A stretch of 64,000 nt of DNA, taken from contig JARPUW010000509.1 in NCBI GenBank assembly GCA_030533445.1, positions 1-64,000 on the forward strand, read 5' to 3'. The stretch's first letter is position 1. Each line of letters opens with the position of its first letter. Positions 11,346 through 22,800 of the stretch are shown here, one piece after another. Made by a program: the position numbers and the translations under genes. The notes beneath the pieces were generated by a model. The model was not told the DNA's origin. It made no database searches and saw nothing but the letters and a program-made list of their open reading frames with translations. The DNA comes from Cyprinodon diabolis. Its lineage: Eukaryota > Chordata > Actinopteri > Cyprinodontiformes > Cyprinodontidae.

Positions 11346-11623
11346 AACGTTCTGAGGTCCTTACAGAAGCCTCAGCTCTCCTTGTGGATTTTGGATTTTG
11401 AGAAAGTATCGATGGACAGTTCTATGTGACACCACCAAGCAGCTTAAATGCTTTTCAGACGCATTCATTTACAACCATAAAGCAGCCCGTGTTGGTTTAA
11501 TTGCTCCTGCAGTCACAGTGGGCTGCTTCACCTAAAACATTCTATGGACTTACTTTACAATGCTGACAAATTAAAATTAATTCAGTCCACATTAAGTAAA
11601 CTCAGCATTTCCCAGTGTCACAT

Positions 11624-12080
11624 ACTAGAGCCCCGCACTCCCGCTGGAGTCCCGTAATGCAAATATTGAAAGCTCATTGCGGGTGCGGGCGTGAGGGTGA
11701 GCGCACAGTGCGGGCGGGAGCGTGGATAAGCGGCAGTGCCACGAACTAACAATGATTCTTAAATCGTAAAATAAAATGTAAAACAAAGTCATAAATGATC
11801 TGTCTATGTCTATCATATATATACATCACAATGTGCTGGATATTGCAGCTCGTGCCACCTAACACGTGTCATGCACTATGCGGGGAAGAATCGGCCAGTA
11901 ATGTGCTCAGCTAAGCACTGTGTCTTTAATTCCTCAAACTAATGACACGAACTGCCTTGAGCAGTAGGCGAACGTCGGAATCATGCGGGAATTGCGGGCG
12001 GGAGCGGAATAAACTATTGCAGGTGCGGGCGGGAGCGGGACTAAATATCATAATTCTTTGCGGGAGCGGGACTGAACACT
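11624..12080. repeat. GC-rich inverted-repeat-like element
   Basis: 'agagccccgcactcccgctg' at the left and 'gcgggagcgggact' at the right are approximate complements. The interior repeats 'gcgggcgggagcg' three times in otherwise AT-rich DNA. Probably a miniature DNA transposon; the ends are uncertain. Confidence 0.45.
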
Positions 12081-12670
12081 GGATTGATAACCTGTGCTTT
12101 GACCCGTTTCTGCCTGAAAGTTACTGAGCCTGCCTGCCCCCCTTAACGTTCTGAGATACTTGGAGATCGAATCTGAATCTGGACCAACCTGCTGGATATC
12201 CCCTCTGCTGATCTGCTGGATATCTTAATCAATCTCTGGACACACTACCTTTCCCTGGCGGACCCTCAGAGTCCGATCTCCATGCGAAGACAGGTTAGTC
12301 CATCAGACAGTTTCAGCTCAAACCTGCCAGTGCTGTATCTAACCTGTCCCTCTGTCTCCAGGACATACCAGTCTGCACACAGAAGTTGTACGCCCGAGAG
12401 TCAGCCTCTCTATCACCTGTGTTTTCAATAATCTTTTCAAATCATCACTGACCTGTTGTGGGGAATCTTGGGTCCACATCCGGCTCATTACAGTCAATTT
12501 ACACTTTGAGTAAGCTTGAAAAAAGTGATCTCCAAGTTATTATTCCAAAGCCGTCTCTTCTTCTGTAGAATTTCATCAATCCATCAAGTTCATTAAACAC
12601 TTATTTTTTCTAGCTTTAAAGAAACACTACAGAAAATTGCATCTGTTGACACAAATACTTTTCCTCTACT
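12081..12670. other. No recognised gene
   Basis: Contains pyrimidine-rich stretches and a 'ctactttag' acceptor at the right edge that leads into the trihelix-like exon at 12674. It may be the intron of that element. Confidence 0.35.
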
Positions 12671-12673
12671 TTA

Positions 12674-12998
12674 GGAATGCAAAGATCCAGGGACAGGGCA
12701 GGGGGTGAGTGGGAATCCTACTGCTGCCACCTGGCCCTGGTTTGTCCTCATGGATGAGGTATTAGGACAGAGGCCCTCTGTTGCCCCACGTGTCCTAATT
12801 GCCTCTATCTCTGAAGACACACCAAGGCCAGGTGCTGCAGAGGCTGAGCAGCATCAGGGTGAAGATGAGGAGGAGAATGAGAGGCCAGGAGAGAGGAGGG
12901 AAAGGAGGAAGAGAAGAAGGAGTAACAAGTTGGTGGATTTAATCAGGGAGGATATCAGATGGCAAAGGGAGGTGGAGGAGAGAAGGGAAAGAGAGTGA
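12674..12998 (+). pseudogene. Harbinger-type Myb/SANT-like (trihelix) protein, C-terminal exon
   Basis: After a 'tttag' acceptor the frame reads 'ECKDPGTGQG', then 'AATWPWFVLMDEVLGQRPSV', an acidic middle, and a basic C-terminus ('RRERRKRRRSNKLVDLIRED') rich in Glu/Arg. This order (W-P-x-F-x-x-M-D-x-x-LG-RPS, acidic linker, KRRR, LIRED) is that of the DNA-binding accessory protein encoded by fish Harbinger transposons and of the host MSANTD genes derived from them. The N-terminal tri-helix exons were not found upstream and no Harbinger nuclease was seen, so this is probably a relic. The frame itself is open to TGA at 12996-12998. Confidence 0.55.
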
Positions 12999-13374
12999 GG
13001 AAAGGATGGAAAGATTATTTCATTTATTAGAGAGGATGGTGGACAGACGTTAATTTTTGTTGGTGTTTTTTTTTTTACAAGTTGAGGTTCTGTGTTGCTG
13101 TTATTGTTAAATTAAATTATTAAATTGTTTATAAAAGTTATTGTTGTTGGTGTTTTCTTAAAGTCTTTTAACCTTTAAACATTATCTGTTTGATCACTTC
13201 TTTATAATTTAGGTAAACTTAGAACAACTTCTCAGTGACAACAACATTTGATTTTTAGAGAAGCAAGTATTTACAATAAACTATTAAAAACACTTTTAAC
13301 TATTTACATTCGATTTTAAAATTAACTACTACAACTATTTACAGAAGATATAAAATAAGTATTACTAGAGGGAA

Positions 13375-13400
13375 AAAAAATATATATATATATATATACG
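13375..13400. repeat. (TA)n microsatellite
   Basis: A short TA run flanking the left end of the Tc1 element below. The other end of the element abuts a second (TA)n run, consistent with TA target preference. Confidence 0.8.
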
Positions 13401-13766
13401 TACATATACACTACCATTCAAAAGTTATGGGTCACATTGAAATGTCCTTATTTGTGAATGAAAAGCACTGTACTTTTTGATGAAAATAACTTTAAACTAG
13501 TCTTAACTTTAGCAATGTAAAGAGTGTATTTCTTTAATGTGGTACATAGAGGTCCATTTCCAGCAACTATCACTCCAGTGTTCTAATGGTACAATGTGTT
13601 TGCTCACTGGCTCAGAAGGCTAATTGATGATTAGAAAACCCTTGTGCAATCATGTTCACACATCTGAAAACAGTTTAGCTCGTTACAGAAGCTACAAAAC
13701 TGACCTTCCTTTGAGCAGATTGAGTTTCTGGAGCATCACATTTGTGGGGTCAATTAAACGCTCAAA

Positions 13767-15907
13767 ATGGCCAGAAAAAGAGAACCTTCATCTGAAACTC
13801 GACAGTCTATTCTTGTTCTTAGAAATGAAGGCTATTCCAAGCGAGAAATTGCTAAGAAATTGAAGATTTCCTATAACAGTGTGTACTACTCCCTTCAGAG
13901 GACAGCACAAACAGGCTCTAACCAGAGTAGAAAAAGAAGTGGGAGGCCGCGTTGCACAACTGAGCAAGAAGATAATAATAATAATAATAATACATTTTAT
14001 TTAACAGCGCCTTTCTTGACACTCAAGGTCACTTTACAAAAAATACAAAGGATAAATAAAGAGAAAGATGAAAATACAAAATACAAACACAGGAACATAA
14101 AAACAATTATGGATAGGGAAAAGAGCAGTATATTCACAGATAAGCGAGCTGGAACAGATGGGTTTTGAGTCTGACTTTGAATAAGGGGAGAGAGTCAATA
14201 CTGCGGAGGTCGGGAGGAAGTGAGTTCCAGAGCTGGGCAGCAGAGCGGCTGAAGGCTCTGCCCCCCATGGTGACAAGTCGAGCTGGGAGTACAGTGAGGA
14301 GGATGGAGGAGGAGGATCTAAGGGAGTGGGAGGAGGTGGCGATGTGAAGGAGGTCTGACAGATATGGAGGAGCAAGGTTATGGATGGCTTTGAAAGTATA
14401 GAGAAGGATTTTAAATTGAATTCTGAATTGAACTGGGAGCCGATGGAGTTGGTGAGGGACAGGGAAAATATGATGGAAGGAGGGGGTTCTGGTGATGACA
14501 CGAGCAGCTGAGTTCTGAAGAAGTTGAAGTTTATGGAGAGATTTATGAGGGAGGCCGAAAAGAAGAGAATTACAATAATCAATACGGGAGGTGATGAGGC
14601 TGTGGATAAGAACAGAGGCAGTATGAGTGGTGAGGGAGGAACGGAGACGGTTAATGTTGCCAAGGTGGAAGTATGCAGACCTGGTAATTTTATTTATGCG
14701 AGACTGAAAGGAGAGGGAGGAGTCGAGGATGACACCCAGACTCTTGACCTGAGGGGAGTGGGTGACCAAGGAGTTGTCAATGGGTAGTGAGAAACTTTAG
14801 ATTTTGGATAGGGTGGATTTAGTGGCAATGAGGAGGAGTTCTGTTTTATCACTGTTTAGTTTAAGGAGGTTAGGTAAGGGACAAGGGGGGGAGTGAGGAA
14901 GTGGGTTTACTGGATAAATAAAGCTGGGTGTCATCCCCATAACAGTGAAAATGAATGTTGAATTTCTGAAAAATACTGCCAAGGGGAAGAAGGTATGTGA
15001 TGAAGAGGAGTCGGCCAAGAACCGAGCCTTGAGGAACACCAGAAGTGACAGAGGAAGGGTGCGATGTGAAAGATTTGAGCTGAATAAACTGAGTGCGGTA
15101 CATTAGAGTCTCTAGTTTAAGAAACAGACGCCTCACAGGTCCCCAACTGGCTTCTTCATTAAATAGTACCCGTAAAACACCACTGTCAACATCTACAGTG
15201 AAGAGGCCGCTGGGATTCAGAGTGGAAAAGAAAAAGCCATATCTGAGACTGGCCAATAACAGAAAAAGATTAAGATGGGAAAAAGAACACAGACATTGGA
15301 CAGAGGGAGACTGGAAAAAAGAGTTGTGGACGGATGAATCCAAGTTTGAGGTGTTTGGACCACAAACAAGAACATTTGTGAGACGCAGAACAAATGAAAA
15401 GATAATGGAAGAATGCCTGACGCCATCTGTTAAGCATGGTGGAGGTAATGTGATGGTCTGGGGTTGCTTTGGTGCTGGTAAGGTGGGAGATTTGTACAGG
15501 GTAAAAGGGATTCTGAATAAGGAAGGCTATCACTCCCTTTTGCAACGCCGTACCATACCCAGTGGACAGCGCTTGATTGGAGCCAATTTCATCCTACAAC
15601 AGGACAATGACCCTAAACACACCTCCAAATTGTGCAAGAACTATTTAGAGCAGAAGCAGGCAGCTGGTATTCTATGGGTAATGGAGTGGCCAGCGCAGAC
15701 ACCAGATCTGAACCCCATTGACCTGTTGTGGGAGCAGTATGACCGTATGGGATGCAAGAAGTGCCCATCCAACCAATCCAACTTGTGGGAGCTGCTTCTG
15801 GAAGCATGGGGTACAATTTCTCCAGATTAACTCAACAAATTAACAGCTAGAATGCCAAAGGTCTGCAATGCTGGAATTGCTGCAAATGGAGGATTCTTTG
15901 ACGAAAG
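13767..15907 (+). pseudogene. Tc1 transposase, disrupted by LINE insertion and a stop
   Basis: Part 1 (13767-13974) encodes the N-terminal paired-like helix-turn-helix: 'MARKREPSSETRQSILVLR' then 'GYSKREIAKKLKISYNSVYY' and a GRPR-like linker. It runs into the LINE insertion after 'TTEQED'. Part 2 resumes near 15098 with '[18 protein letters not shown]' and includes the DDE catalytic core: '[12 protein letters not shown]' (first Asp), 'QQDNDPKHTSKLC' (second Asp) and 'TPDLNPIDLLWEQ' (third acidic residue). A TAA at 15828-15830 cuts off the usual C-terminal segment, which is still visible to about 15907 ('LNKLTARMPKVCNAGIA...FDESK'). The enzyme would cut and paste at TA sites. The insertion alone makes it inactive. 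Confidence 0.85.
13977..15097 (-). mobile_element. 5'-truncated L2/Rex1-like LINE inserted in Tc1
   Basis: On the minus strand the reverse transcriptase core reads '[14 protein letters not shown]' and '[16 protein letters not shown]' (the catalytic box is YGDD rather than the YADD of the other L2 copies). Further on come '[15 protein letters not shown]', '[16 protein letters not shown]' and '[18 protein letters not shown]', the typical C-terminal region, ending '[15 protein letters not shown]' near 14134. The frame is broken near 14790-14870. The 3' tail is the (taa)n run at 13975-13993. It begins abruptly inside the RT domain, as expected of incomplete reverse transcription. Confidence 0.82.
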
Positions 15908-16083
15908 CAAAGTTTGATGTAAAAAAAAAAAAAAAAACTTATTTCAAATACAAATCATTATTTCTAACCTTGTCAATGTCTTGACTCTATTTTCTGTTCA
16001 TTTCACAACGTATGGTGGTGAATAAGTGTGCCTTTTCAGGAAAACACAAAATTCTTTGGGTGATCCCAAACTTTTGACTGGTA

Positions 16084-16085
<2 letters not shown>

Positions 16086-16130
<45 letters not shown>
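16086..16130. repeat. (TA)n microsatellite, about 45 bp
   Basis: A nearly pure TA run flanking the right end of the Tc1 element. Confidence 0.9.
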
Positions 16131-16131
<1 letters not shown>

Positions 16132-16913
16132 TATCTGAGGTGCTGTTGTGGAAAATGTATGAAGAACAGGATGAACTAAAACAGATGTATTGATAAATTG
16201 GAAGCTAATCACTGAATGTGTCTGATGGGTTAGTCCCCATGATCCTCCTGCTGCTCCTGGGTTTATTGCTGTCCTTGTGCAGCCTGTCAGTCTGTGGACG
16301 TCCACATCTTTGCAGGTCTGCAGTGGGTCTATTATACTCACAGGTATCAAGTAACAAACTTTACTTAAGGCTATTTATACTTTACTGGAGTAATTATTTT
16401 TTTAGACAACTTTTTAATTCTACTCCTCACATTATTTTTACAAATATCCCACTTTCTTTTCCTTCCATTTTAAAAATAGACTCATCAGTTATGTTTCATT
16501 TAAGCTCATTTTCATTATAAAAAGAAAATAAAAGCCATCAAAATAATTAGTTTTTTCCAGACAGTTTATTTGTCTGTAACTTGAACAGTTTTTCCAGTTG
16601 ATGCAAAGTTAAATGTGACTCTGTTACCATTAGTTATAAAACTAAGAAAATGAAGTCTAAGGAAGTTATTATCCAGAACTGTAGAAAAATTTTCCTTTAA
16701 TAGGGTAGAGCACTAAAGCTTCTGTCCTTAACACTTTTTTACCTGCATTACTTTTACTCTTTAAGTAGTTTTAGAAACTGTACTTTTACAATTTTACTGG
16801 AGTCAAAAACTTAACTTAATCCTCTAGCTTTTACAAAAGTAAACAGCAGGATTTCTACTGAAGTAATAAACATGAATACTTTTGGAACCTCTGATCCTAC
16901 TGAGCTGTGTGAC

Positions 16914-16914
<1 letters not shown>
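16131..16914. other. No recognised feature
   Basis: AT-rich; short frames lack any recognisable motif. It ends in a short (AT)n run at 16915-16935. Confidence 0.4.
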
Positions 16915-16944
<30 letters not shown>

Positions 16945-16957
16945 TTATATTATATTA

Positions 16958-17761
16958 GGAGTGGAATGGTTCACAAAATCCACGGTTCGGTTCGATTCAC
17001 GGTTTCTGGTCACGGTTTTCGGTTCGATTCGGTATATGTTGATTTTTACACCGAAATCCCATAAAAATTTATGAAATTAATGAAAAAATCCCCCAAAAAA
17101 TAATGAATAGTAATTATTTTTAATGATCAGCGGAAACCCTGGATCATTTCCGTATGTTTTGCTGCTTTGAATTTAATAATCTCGCGCATGCCCTCTACCA
17201 TCTCCAAGGAACTCAGAGCGGAGCGGACGGGAGCCACATTGGGGGCTGTAGGCTTTGCTTTGAGCAGCCGGTCTGGAGCGCAGCGGGGCGGAGCGCTGAC
17301 GGAGTATGAGGGATTTCGGGGTTAGCCTGACATGTTGATCGTGTTGCTGTTAGCATAAACAAAACGTGTTGCACAATGCTTGCACACTGTTGCACTTTTA
17401 TCCACAGCTTTCTTTCCGCCGTCATCGTAGGTCACTCTAAATGCAAAGTGGTCCCATACAGCAGACCTATAAAGTGCTGCTGGCGCGTCTTCCAACTCCT
17501 GTTCTTTCCCACTCGCCATACCCACACAATTCTCCACAACAACTGATTTTTTTCTGCTACACCCGGCTACGCTGCTTCGCTTCTTCTTCTTCTTGTTTAT
17601 TACTGGTGGTTGGCTTTGGTCGCAGTACCGCCACCTTCTGCTCTGGAGTGTAAACGCTTCGCCTATGAGAAAAAGGAGCAGCGCATGAACCGAACGCAAC
17701 ACACGCGAACCGAACCGAGACAGTCGAACCGAACGGTTCGGACGGTTTTCATAAATCGTCC

Positions 17762-17766
<5 letters not shown>
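16958..17766. mobile_element. hAT-like element remnant with BED zinc finger
   Basis: The left side carries 'cacggttcggttcgattcac' and a second 'cggttttcggttcgattcgg'; the right side has the complementary 'gaaccgaaccgagacagtcg' and 'cgaaccgaacggttcgg'. On the minus strand, 17519 to 17322 encodes 'MASGKEQELEDA' followed by 'SAVWDHFAFRVTYDD', 'ATVCKHCATRFVYANSNTIN' and then a stop. W-x-x-F plus C-x-x-C is the start of a BED-type zinc finger, the DNA-binding domain at the N-terminus of hAT transposases. The zinc-binding His pair and the whole catalytic region are missing. A (AT)n/(AG)n microsatellite follows at 17765-17826. Confidence 0.68.
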
Positions 17767-17825
<59 letters not shown>

Positions 17826-17826
17826 T
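17765..17826. repeat. (AT)n followed by (AG)n microsatellite
   Basis: About 36 bp of AT repeat directly followed by about 24 bp of AG repeat. Confidence 0.9.
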
Positions 17827-17927
17827 GGATTTGATCTGAGGCACTTGGGGCATGTGCAACACAACATATTTATCTTTAATGGGTTAATTTTTGCTACAAA
17901 CATCAAGCAGATTTTAATTCAAAAACT

Positions 17928-18000
17928 GATTTATGGAAAAAATTTTTTTTCCATAAATCAAATTTTAAAGATGCATTATTAAAATAATGCATCTTTAAAG
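17928..18000. repeat. Two adjacent hairpins
   Basis: 'gatttatggaaaa' pairs with 'ttttccataaatc' (17928-17959). A few bases on, 'tttaaagatgcattatt' pairs with 'aataatgcatctttaaa' (17964-17999). Loops are only a few bases. No gene association seen. Confidence 0.8.
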
Positions 18001-18300
18001 AGGTCAATGAAAGTTTCAAATAGTTGATTTTGAAATGTGGTACAAAAAGTTTTCCTATAGCTTGATTGGGTTAACAAAGACGTTGGATCTGTAGTTAAAC
18101 TGGTTTAGCAGTTAATTTAATTTTGTAAAACCAGCTCTGGCTCTAGAGGGCGCTGTGGAGTCTTCTGATATCAGAGCTCTGGTTAAAAATGTAACTCCAT
18201 CTGGCTATAGAGTTTGATGCACATCGAAATAAAAGCAGACAGTAGTAATGTGCTTTGCTTTATTGTTTTAGAAGGAAATGTTTTACCTTAGCTTAGCTGG
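18001..18300. other. No recognised feature
   Basis: Low-complexity intergenic sequence; nothing supported. Confidence 0.4.
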
Positions 18301-18309
18301 ACCGGCCCA

Positions 18310-18535
18310 CCAACACATAATCAGGTTCAACCGAATTCAATGCAGTTTACGTATAAAGCACCAATTCAGATCATGTCATCTCAGGTCACTTTACAGAGAC
18401 AAATCAACCAGATTATACAGTCATACGGGTTCAATTTTTTCTATCTAAGGAAAACCAGCTCATTGCATCGACTCATTGACTCAGAGGCAATCCCTCACAG
18501 CAGATGGTAAAACCTATATTACTATAAGCAGCTGG
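18310..18535 (-). mobile_element. Diverged L2-group LINE 3'-UTR fragment
   Basis: The complement of the L2 3' end seen at 39700-39930: 'gaattcaatgcagtttac', 'catgtcatctcaggtcactt', 'ggaaaaccagctcattgcat' and 'gactcattgactcagaggca'. More diverged than the other copies, so older. Confidence 0.75.
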
Positions 18536-19050
18536 AAGCACCTATCACCATTAATGGACATATAGAGGTTACTGTAAAGCTTGCATTGTAATTAAAGTCT
18601 TTAAACTGGTTACAAGATGGTGCTGGTGAAGATTCTCAGTCATCCACATCACAGTCATTCCAACAAAGTAAAAAAAAAATCAACCCACTAGACTTTGTTT
18701 CCATACTTTTTGCTTCCCACCCAGGAAGCTTTTTCAATTCAAACAGTCAGAAAAAGTGTTGTAGTCAAGGCTTTATTGAGTTGACCAAAAACAAAATCTT
18801 GTTTCGGCTTAGAAAACATGCAGATTGAAACGGACGAATGGGTCCGCCCGTTAGGACGACTGTCCATTCTTAAGGGGCGGGCCTTTTCAACAAAACATCT
18901 TTAAATTTGGAAACAAAGTCCATTGGATTGTTTTGAACTTTTTGGAGTTACAATATTATCGTCTGCATAGAGACACACATTGCAGAGATAAGATGGAGAC
19001 TAAATGTTGATTCAGGGTGGGGTGAGAAATGGTGTTCTTCTGACCTAAAG
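18536..19050. other. Repeat-like, unassigned
   Basis: Contains 'gtgaagattctcagtcatcc' near 18626, which recurs at 46322 and is typical of a dispersed fish repeat. Otherwise unassigned. Confidence 0.4.
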
Positions 19051-19815
19051 CTAATACGTTCATGGTGATTTATTGAATTTAGCATTAATCAGTAAAAAAA
19101 TATAAACAATCATTTTAGTTGCGATCACAGAGTCTGTGAGCGTCCCTTTTTGCCCAAATATAGTAACCCCTCCCTCCTGCCATCTTCCGGCAGTGACGTC
19201 ACGGTGCGGTAAGCCTAGCGCCATTCTCCCCGCTTTACAAGCTAAATCAATGGGAACTACTAGACACATCTGCAATCAACAACAATTATTGAAGATTTCC
19301 AGAGGACTTCACCATTGAAATTCACCAGAGCTATAGTGAAACTGACAATGCCCACGTGCATGGCAGCTGGATGCTGGAATACATCGGGTAAAAGTGAAAA
19401 AAAGAGTTATTCCACCTTTCTGATTCCTGATCCTCCACGGACGGGTTGGTCGTTGGATCGCCAACTTGAAGAGGGAGGATTTGCCATCGAACTTCTGGCC
19501 AGAGAAAAAACCCGTAATATGTAGCCGACATTTGGAAGAAGAATGTTTTCAAGATGACTTGGATAATAGCGCGTTGTGACAAACACCAGATACAGCACTG
19601 GGACTTGATCAACAGCCGATACCGCACCGTGACGTCACTAACCAGTAGGTGGCAGTAGTGTTCTTTGACAAACATGGATGCCTCCAGTAAAGCACATTCA
19701 CATGAAAATTACTTTGAATTAAAAACACTGATCATTTATTGAACAGGATGGAATCATTTCAGATTTAAAATACTTAGTGAAGTTTGATTTCTGAATATGA
19801 GCAGACTTTAAAGGA
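19050..19815 (+). mobile_element. Kolobok-like element with THAP-domain relic, copy 1
   Basis: Nearly identical to 30541-31353 from about 19150 on. Bases 19348-19524 encode '[20 protein letters not shown]', the opening of a THAP zinc finger (C-x4-C). After a frame break come '[18 protein letters not shown]', matching the C-x2-H half and the following motif of THAP domains. Copy 1 has lost a clean right end ('gcagactttaaagg'). THAP domains occur in P-element and Kolobok transposases and in host THAP genes. The TTAA-type ends of copy 2 favour Kolobok. It lies 84 bp beyond the gp1ba stop codon and would be in that gene's 3' UTR; the minus-strand AATAAA at 19735-19740 could serve as its polyadenylation signal. 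Confidence 0.65.
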
Positions 19816-19898
19816 CATCTGGATGCATTTTTTACTGCAGTGAATCAGAAACAACTTTAAACAGTAAATAAAACAGTAAAGGGATCCAACTTGTATCA

Positions 19899-22800
19899 TC
19901 ACTTAGCTGCTGCCTCCTCCTCAGAAGGGGCAGTTAGTCCCCATGGCATGCTGGGTAAATATTCTGCCAGCCACTCCCCCAAGCTGCTCCTTGGAACCTC
20001 CTCTGCTCCTCGTTTCACCTCCCAGCCACCAACCACCCAGTCCAGCTCCTCCCGCCCTCCCTCCGCCTCCTCCCTTTCCTCTCGCAGGATAACGCTGTAC
20101 CGTTTTTTGGAGACTGCAACTCCTGCATCTCCTTTTGGCTCCCTCTCTGTCCTGATTCCTGTTTTTTTGCCTCCATCTTCTGCAGACACCTGACATTCCT
20201 CCACAACTTCCCTCCACCCGTCTATCTCCTCCTCTCTGCTCAACAGGCGGTACATGGTCTTCTTGTACACTCCTCTGCCATCGGCCCCCTTTCTGTCTCC
20301 TGTCTCTTCTCCTGCTGTCAAGTTTACAGTGATAATCTGTCCTTGGTTTCTCCCGTCCCCCTCAACTATGTCTCCCCCCTCTCTGTGGACAAATAGCAAA
20401 GATTGATAGTGCGCCACCACTCCTCCATCTCCCGGCACTGCATTGCTTAACAGAGCTACACCTTCCCTGCTTCTCACCCTCCTTTGTAATGCGAGGCTCA
20501 GCGGCTTGTAGACCTTTTTGTACCAGATGAGCATATTCATCACAGTCACCAGGATGCACGTTGCTGAGGCCATGCAAAGCAGCAGACATCCTGCAAACAG
20601 CCAGATACAGAACACCCCTCCACTTCCTGCAGAATTTACTTTAAATTTCCGCCAGATGACGGGAGAGGGGAATGAAACCAGAGTGGGAATCCATTCCGTA
20701 ATTGCCTCAGTTGTTGTATCTGTTGGGACAGTCTGGACAGTTGTTGATAGGATGGTTGAAGGAATATCTGTGGTTGTTCTAAAGGCTGATGTTGAAGATC
20801 TGGAAGTCTTAGGAATTGAATCTGTGGTCTGAGCAACCGACCTGACGAACAAAGTTTCCTTTGTTTTTTCAGGACCGAAATGATATGACCATTCAAGGAG
20901 ACTGGTGAAGGTTTGATACCAGGACCATGTCACCACTCTGGTGTAGTCTGCAGACAACTCTGGAAACCAAGTAGCCATGTATTCAGAGGTTGTGGGATCA
21001 GTAGTGTAAGGAACCACTGGAGGTAGATAAGTTGTAGGTTCTGGGGTAGAAGGATTATTTGGTGCTGCGTTTATTGGAACGTAGAAGTCTCCTGGTGATT
21101 CCAGTTCATCTATAGTTGGGCACAGATCTGATTCTTCTAGAGACAACACGGGCTTCCCCTGGTGTTCCTGTGGAGAATCGCACACCTGGAAACAGACAAA
21201 CATTACAGGTGTGTCAAAGCAAGAGCAAGAACTACCTGACCCAGCATCTGGGTTGCATATTTCTACTTTCCCTGAGGAGATTGCTGTAACTTTGACCCTG
21301 AAAAAAATGGCTGACAGCATCATGACCAACACTCCCTGGAGGAATAGTTGCTGAATCTCGGTGGGACCATTGTGGCTAAATAAAGGCCCCTTCATGACAA
21401 TAAGTCATGATCTTTATAATATCATATTCTTACAGCAAATTCTCATGTGTTGTGATCAGATCTGTCTCTTGAGCAATGTAGTTTCTCTGTTAATCTTTGC
21501 GTATTCAAAACAGTCCAGCCTTGAATAAAACTCAAGTCGATATGAGAATAATGAATCATAGTCTCCAACATCAGCTTTTCAGATTCTCTTCCAGCACAAG
21601 GAACTCAACTTATTCAATAACAGAAGATGAAAAATGTCAGTTACCAGGCTCTCTGGATCCACGTTAATGATCGGACCATCTCGGACATAGAAGTTGAGCT
21701 CATAGTCATCCAGATATCTGCGTAAGTAACCGAGGGAACAGGAGCAGACCCAGGGATTTTCTGAGAGGTAGAGGTATGGAACATCCTCCCTAGGGCTGAA
21801 CCAATTATCAGGCATCACCTTGATCTAAGAAGGAAGGGAGACACGTCCTACAGAGTGAGGATTCATCATCAGGAACCGTCAACATCAATGAAGTCTAGCC
21901 GCCCACCTTGTTTTGCTCCAAGTACAGAGTTTCTATGGCTGGCAGAGGGTGAAGCATGAGATCAGGCAGTCTGGAGATCTGATTGCCGGTCAGGTCAAGA
22001 ATCTACAGGATAAACACACAGGTTTCAGTTCATTGTCTCCATAAGGCCCAACAGGAGTTCCATTTCTCATCATTTTCTGACTGTTTGTATGGCCACTCGC
22101 ACCCACTGACCTCCAGCTTACTGAGCCCGGAGAAGGTCTGGTCGGTCAGAGATGCAATGGAGTTGTTTTCCAGGTAAAGTTCAGTCAGTGAAGGACAGGC
22201 TGTGAAGGAGCCATCTGAGAGGAACGTCAGGCGATTGGAGCCCAGCCGCAGCACACTCAGATCCCGCAGGATAGGACCAGAACTGGGGGTCACCTCTGGA
22301 ACCTGGAGAACGAGACACGCATTACCTCATACGTTTATCTCAGATCTTCTATTTAACAATATTCACCTGGTACCACAGACCTTGTTGGCTGTTAGGTCGA
22401 TCTCATAGAGCTCTGTAAAGATCTGGAAGGAGGTCCAGGACAGAGAGGAGAACAGGTTGTGTGGAAACAGTAGAACCTGAAAAAATAAAGTCATTAAAAA
22501 GATTACTGTGAGAAGGTTCAGAATTTCTATCTGTTCCCAGCAGAACGTCTGTTAGCACCTCCCAGCATTTCAAGTCTTTGGTTCCATGATGGTTAAACTG
22601 GAGATCTCATCATGTCTGTTTGCTTAGGTCAGGTTCACTGAGAAAAGTCCTCACAGCTCAGATAAAAGGTTTAAACTTGACTCAGAACGTCAATTCAAAC
22701 CTGTTAAATGAGGAAGTCATGTCCCCTTTAAAAAAGCTGTTGTGCCTTGGGGCTTCCTCACGGTTCTTTTCCTAGGAGCAAGTTATTTACTACTCTTAAC

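Larger units (their letters stand above)
13409..16085 (+). mobile_element. Tc1-like transposon carrying a nested LINE
   Basis: The left end 'cactaccattcaaaagtta' and the right end 'cccaaacttttgactggtag' are inverted, and both abut TA-rich DNA. Subtracting the roughly 1.1-kb LINE inserted at 13977-15097 leaves about 1.55 kb, a normal Tc1 length. The transposase frame is described separately. Confidence 0.88.

Noticed and set aside
20362..20896. Alternative frames inside gp1ba exon 6
   Set aside because: The exon-6 frame is open for 428 codons, carries the membrane helix and fits splice phase; the others do not.
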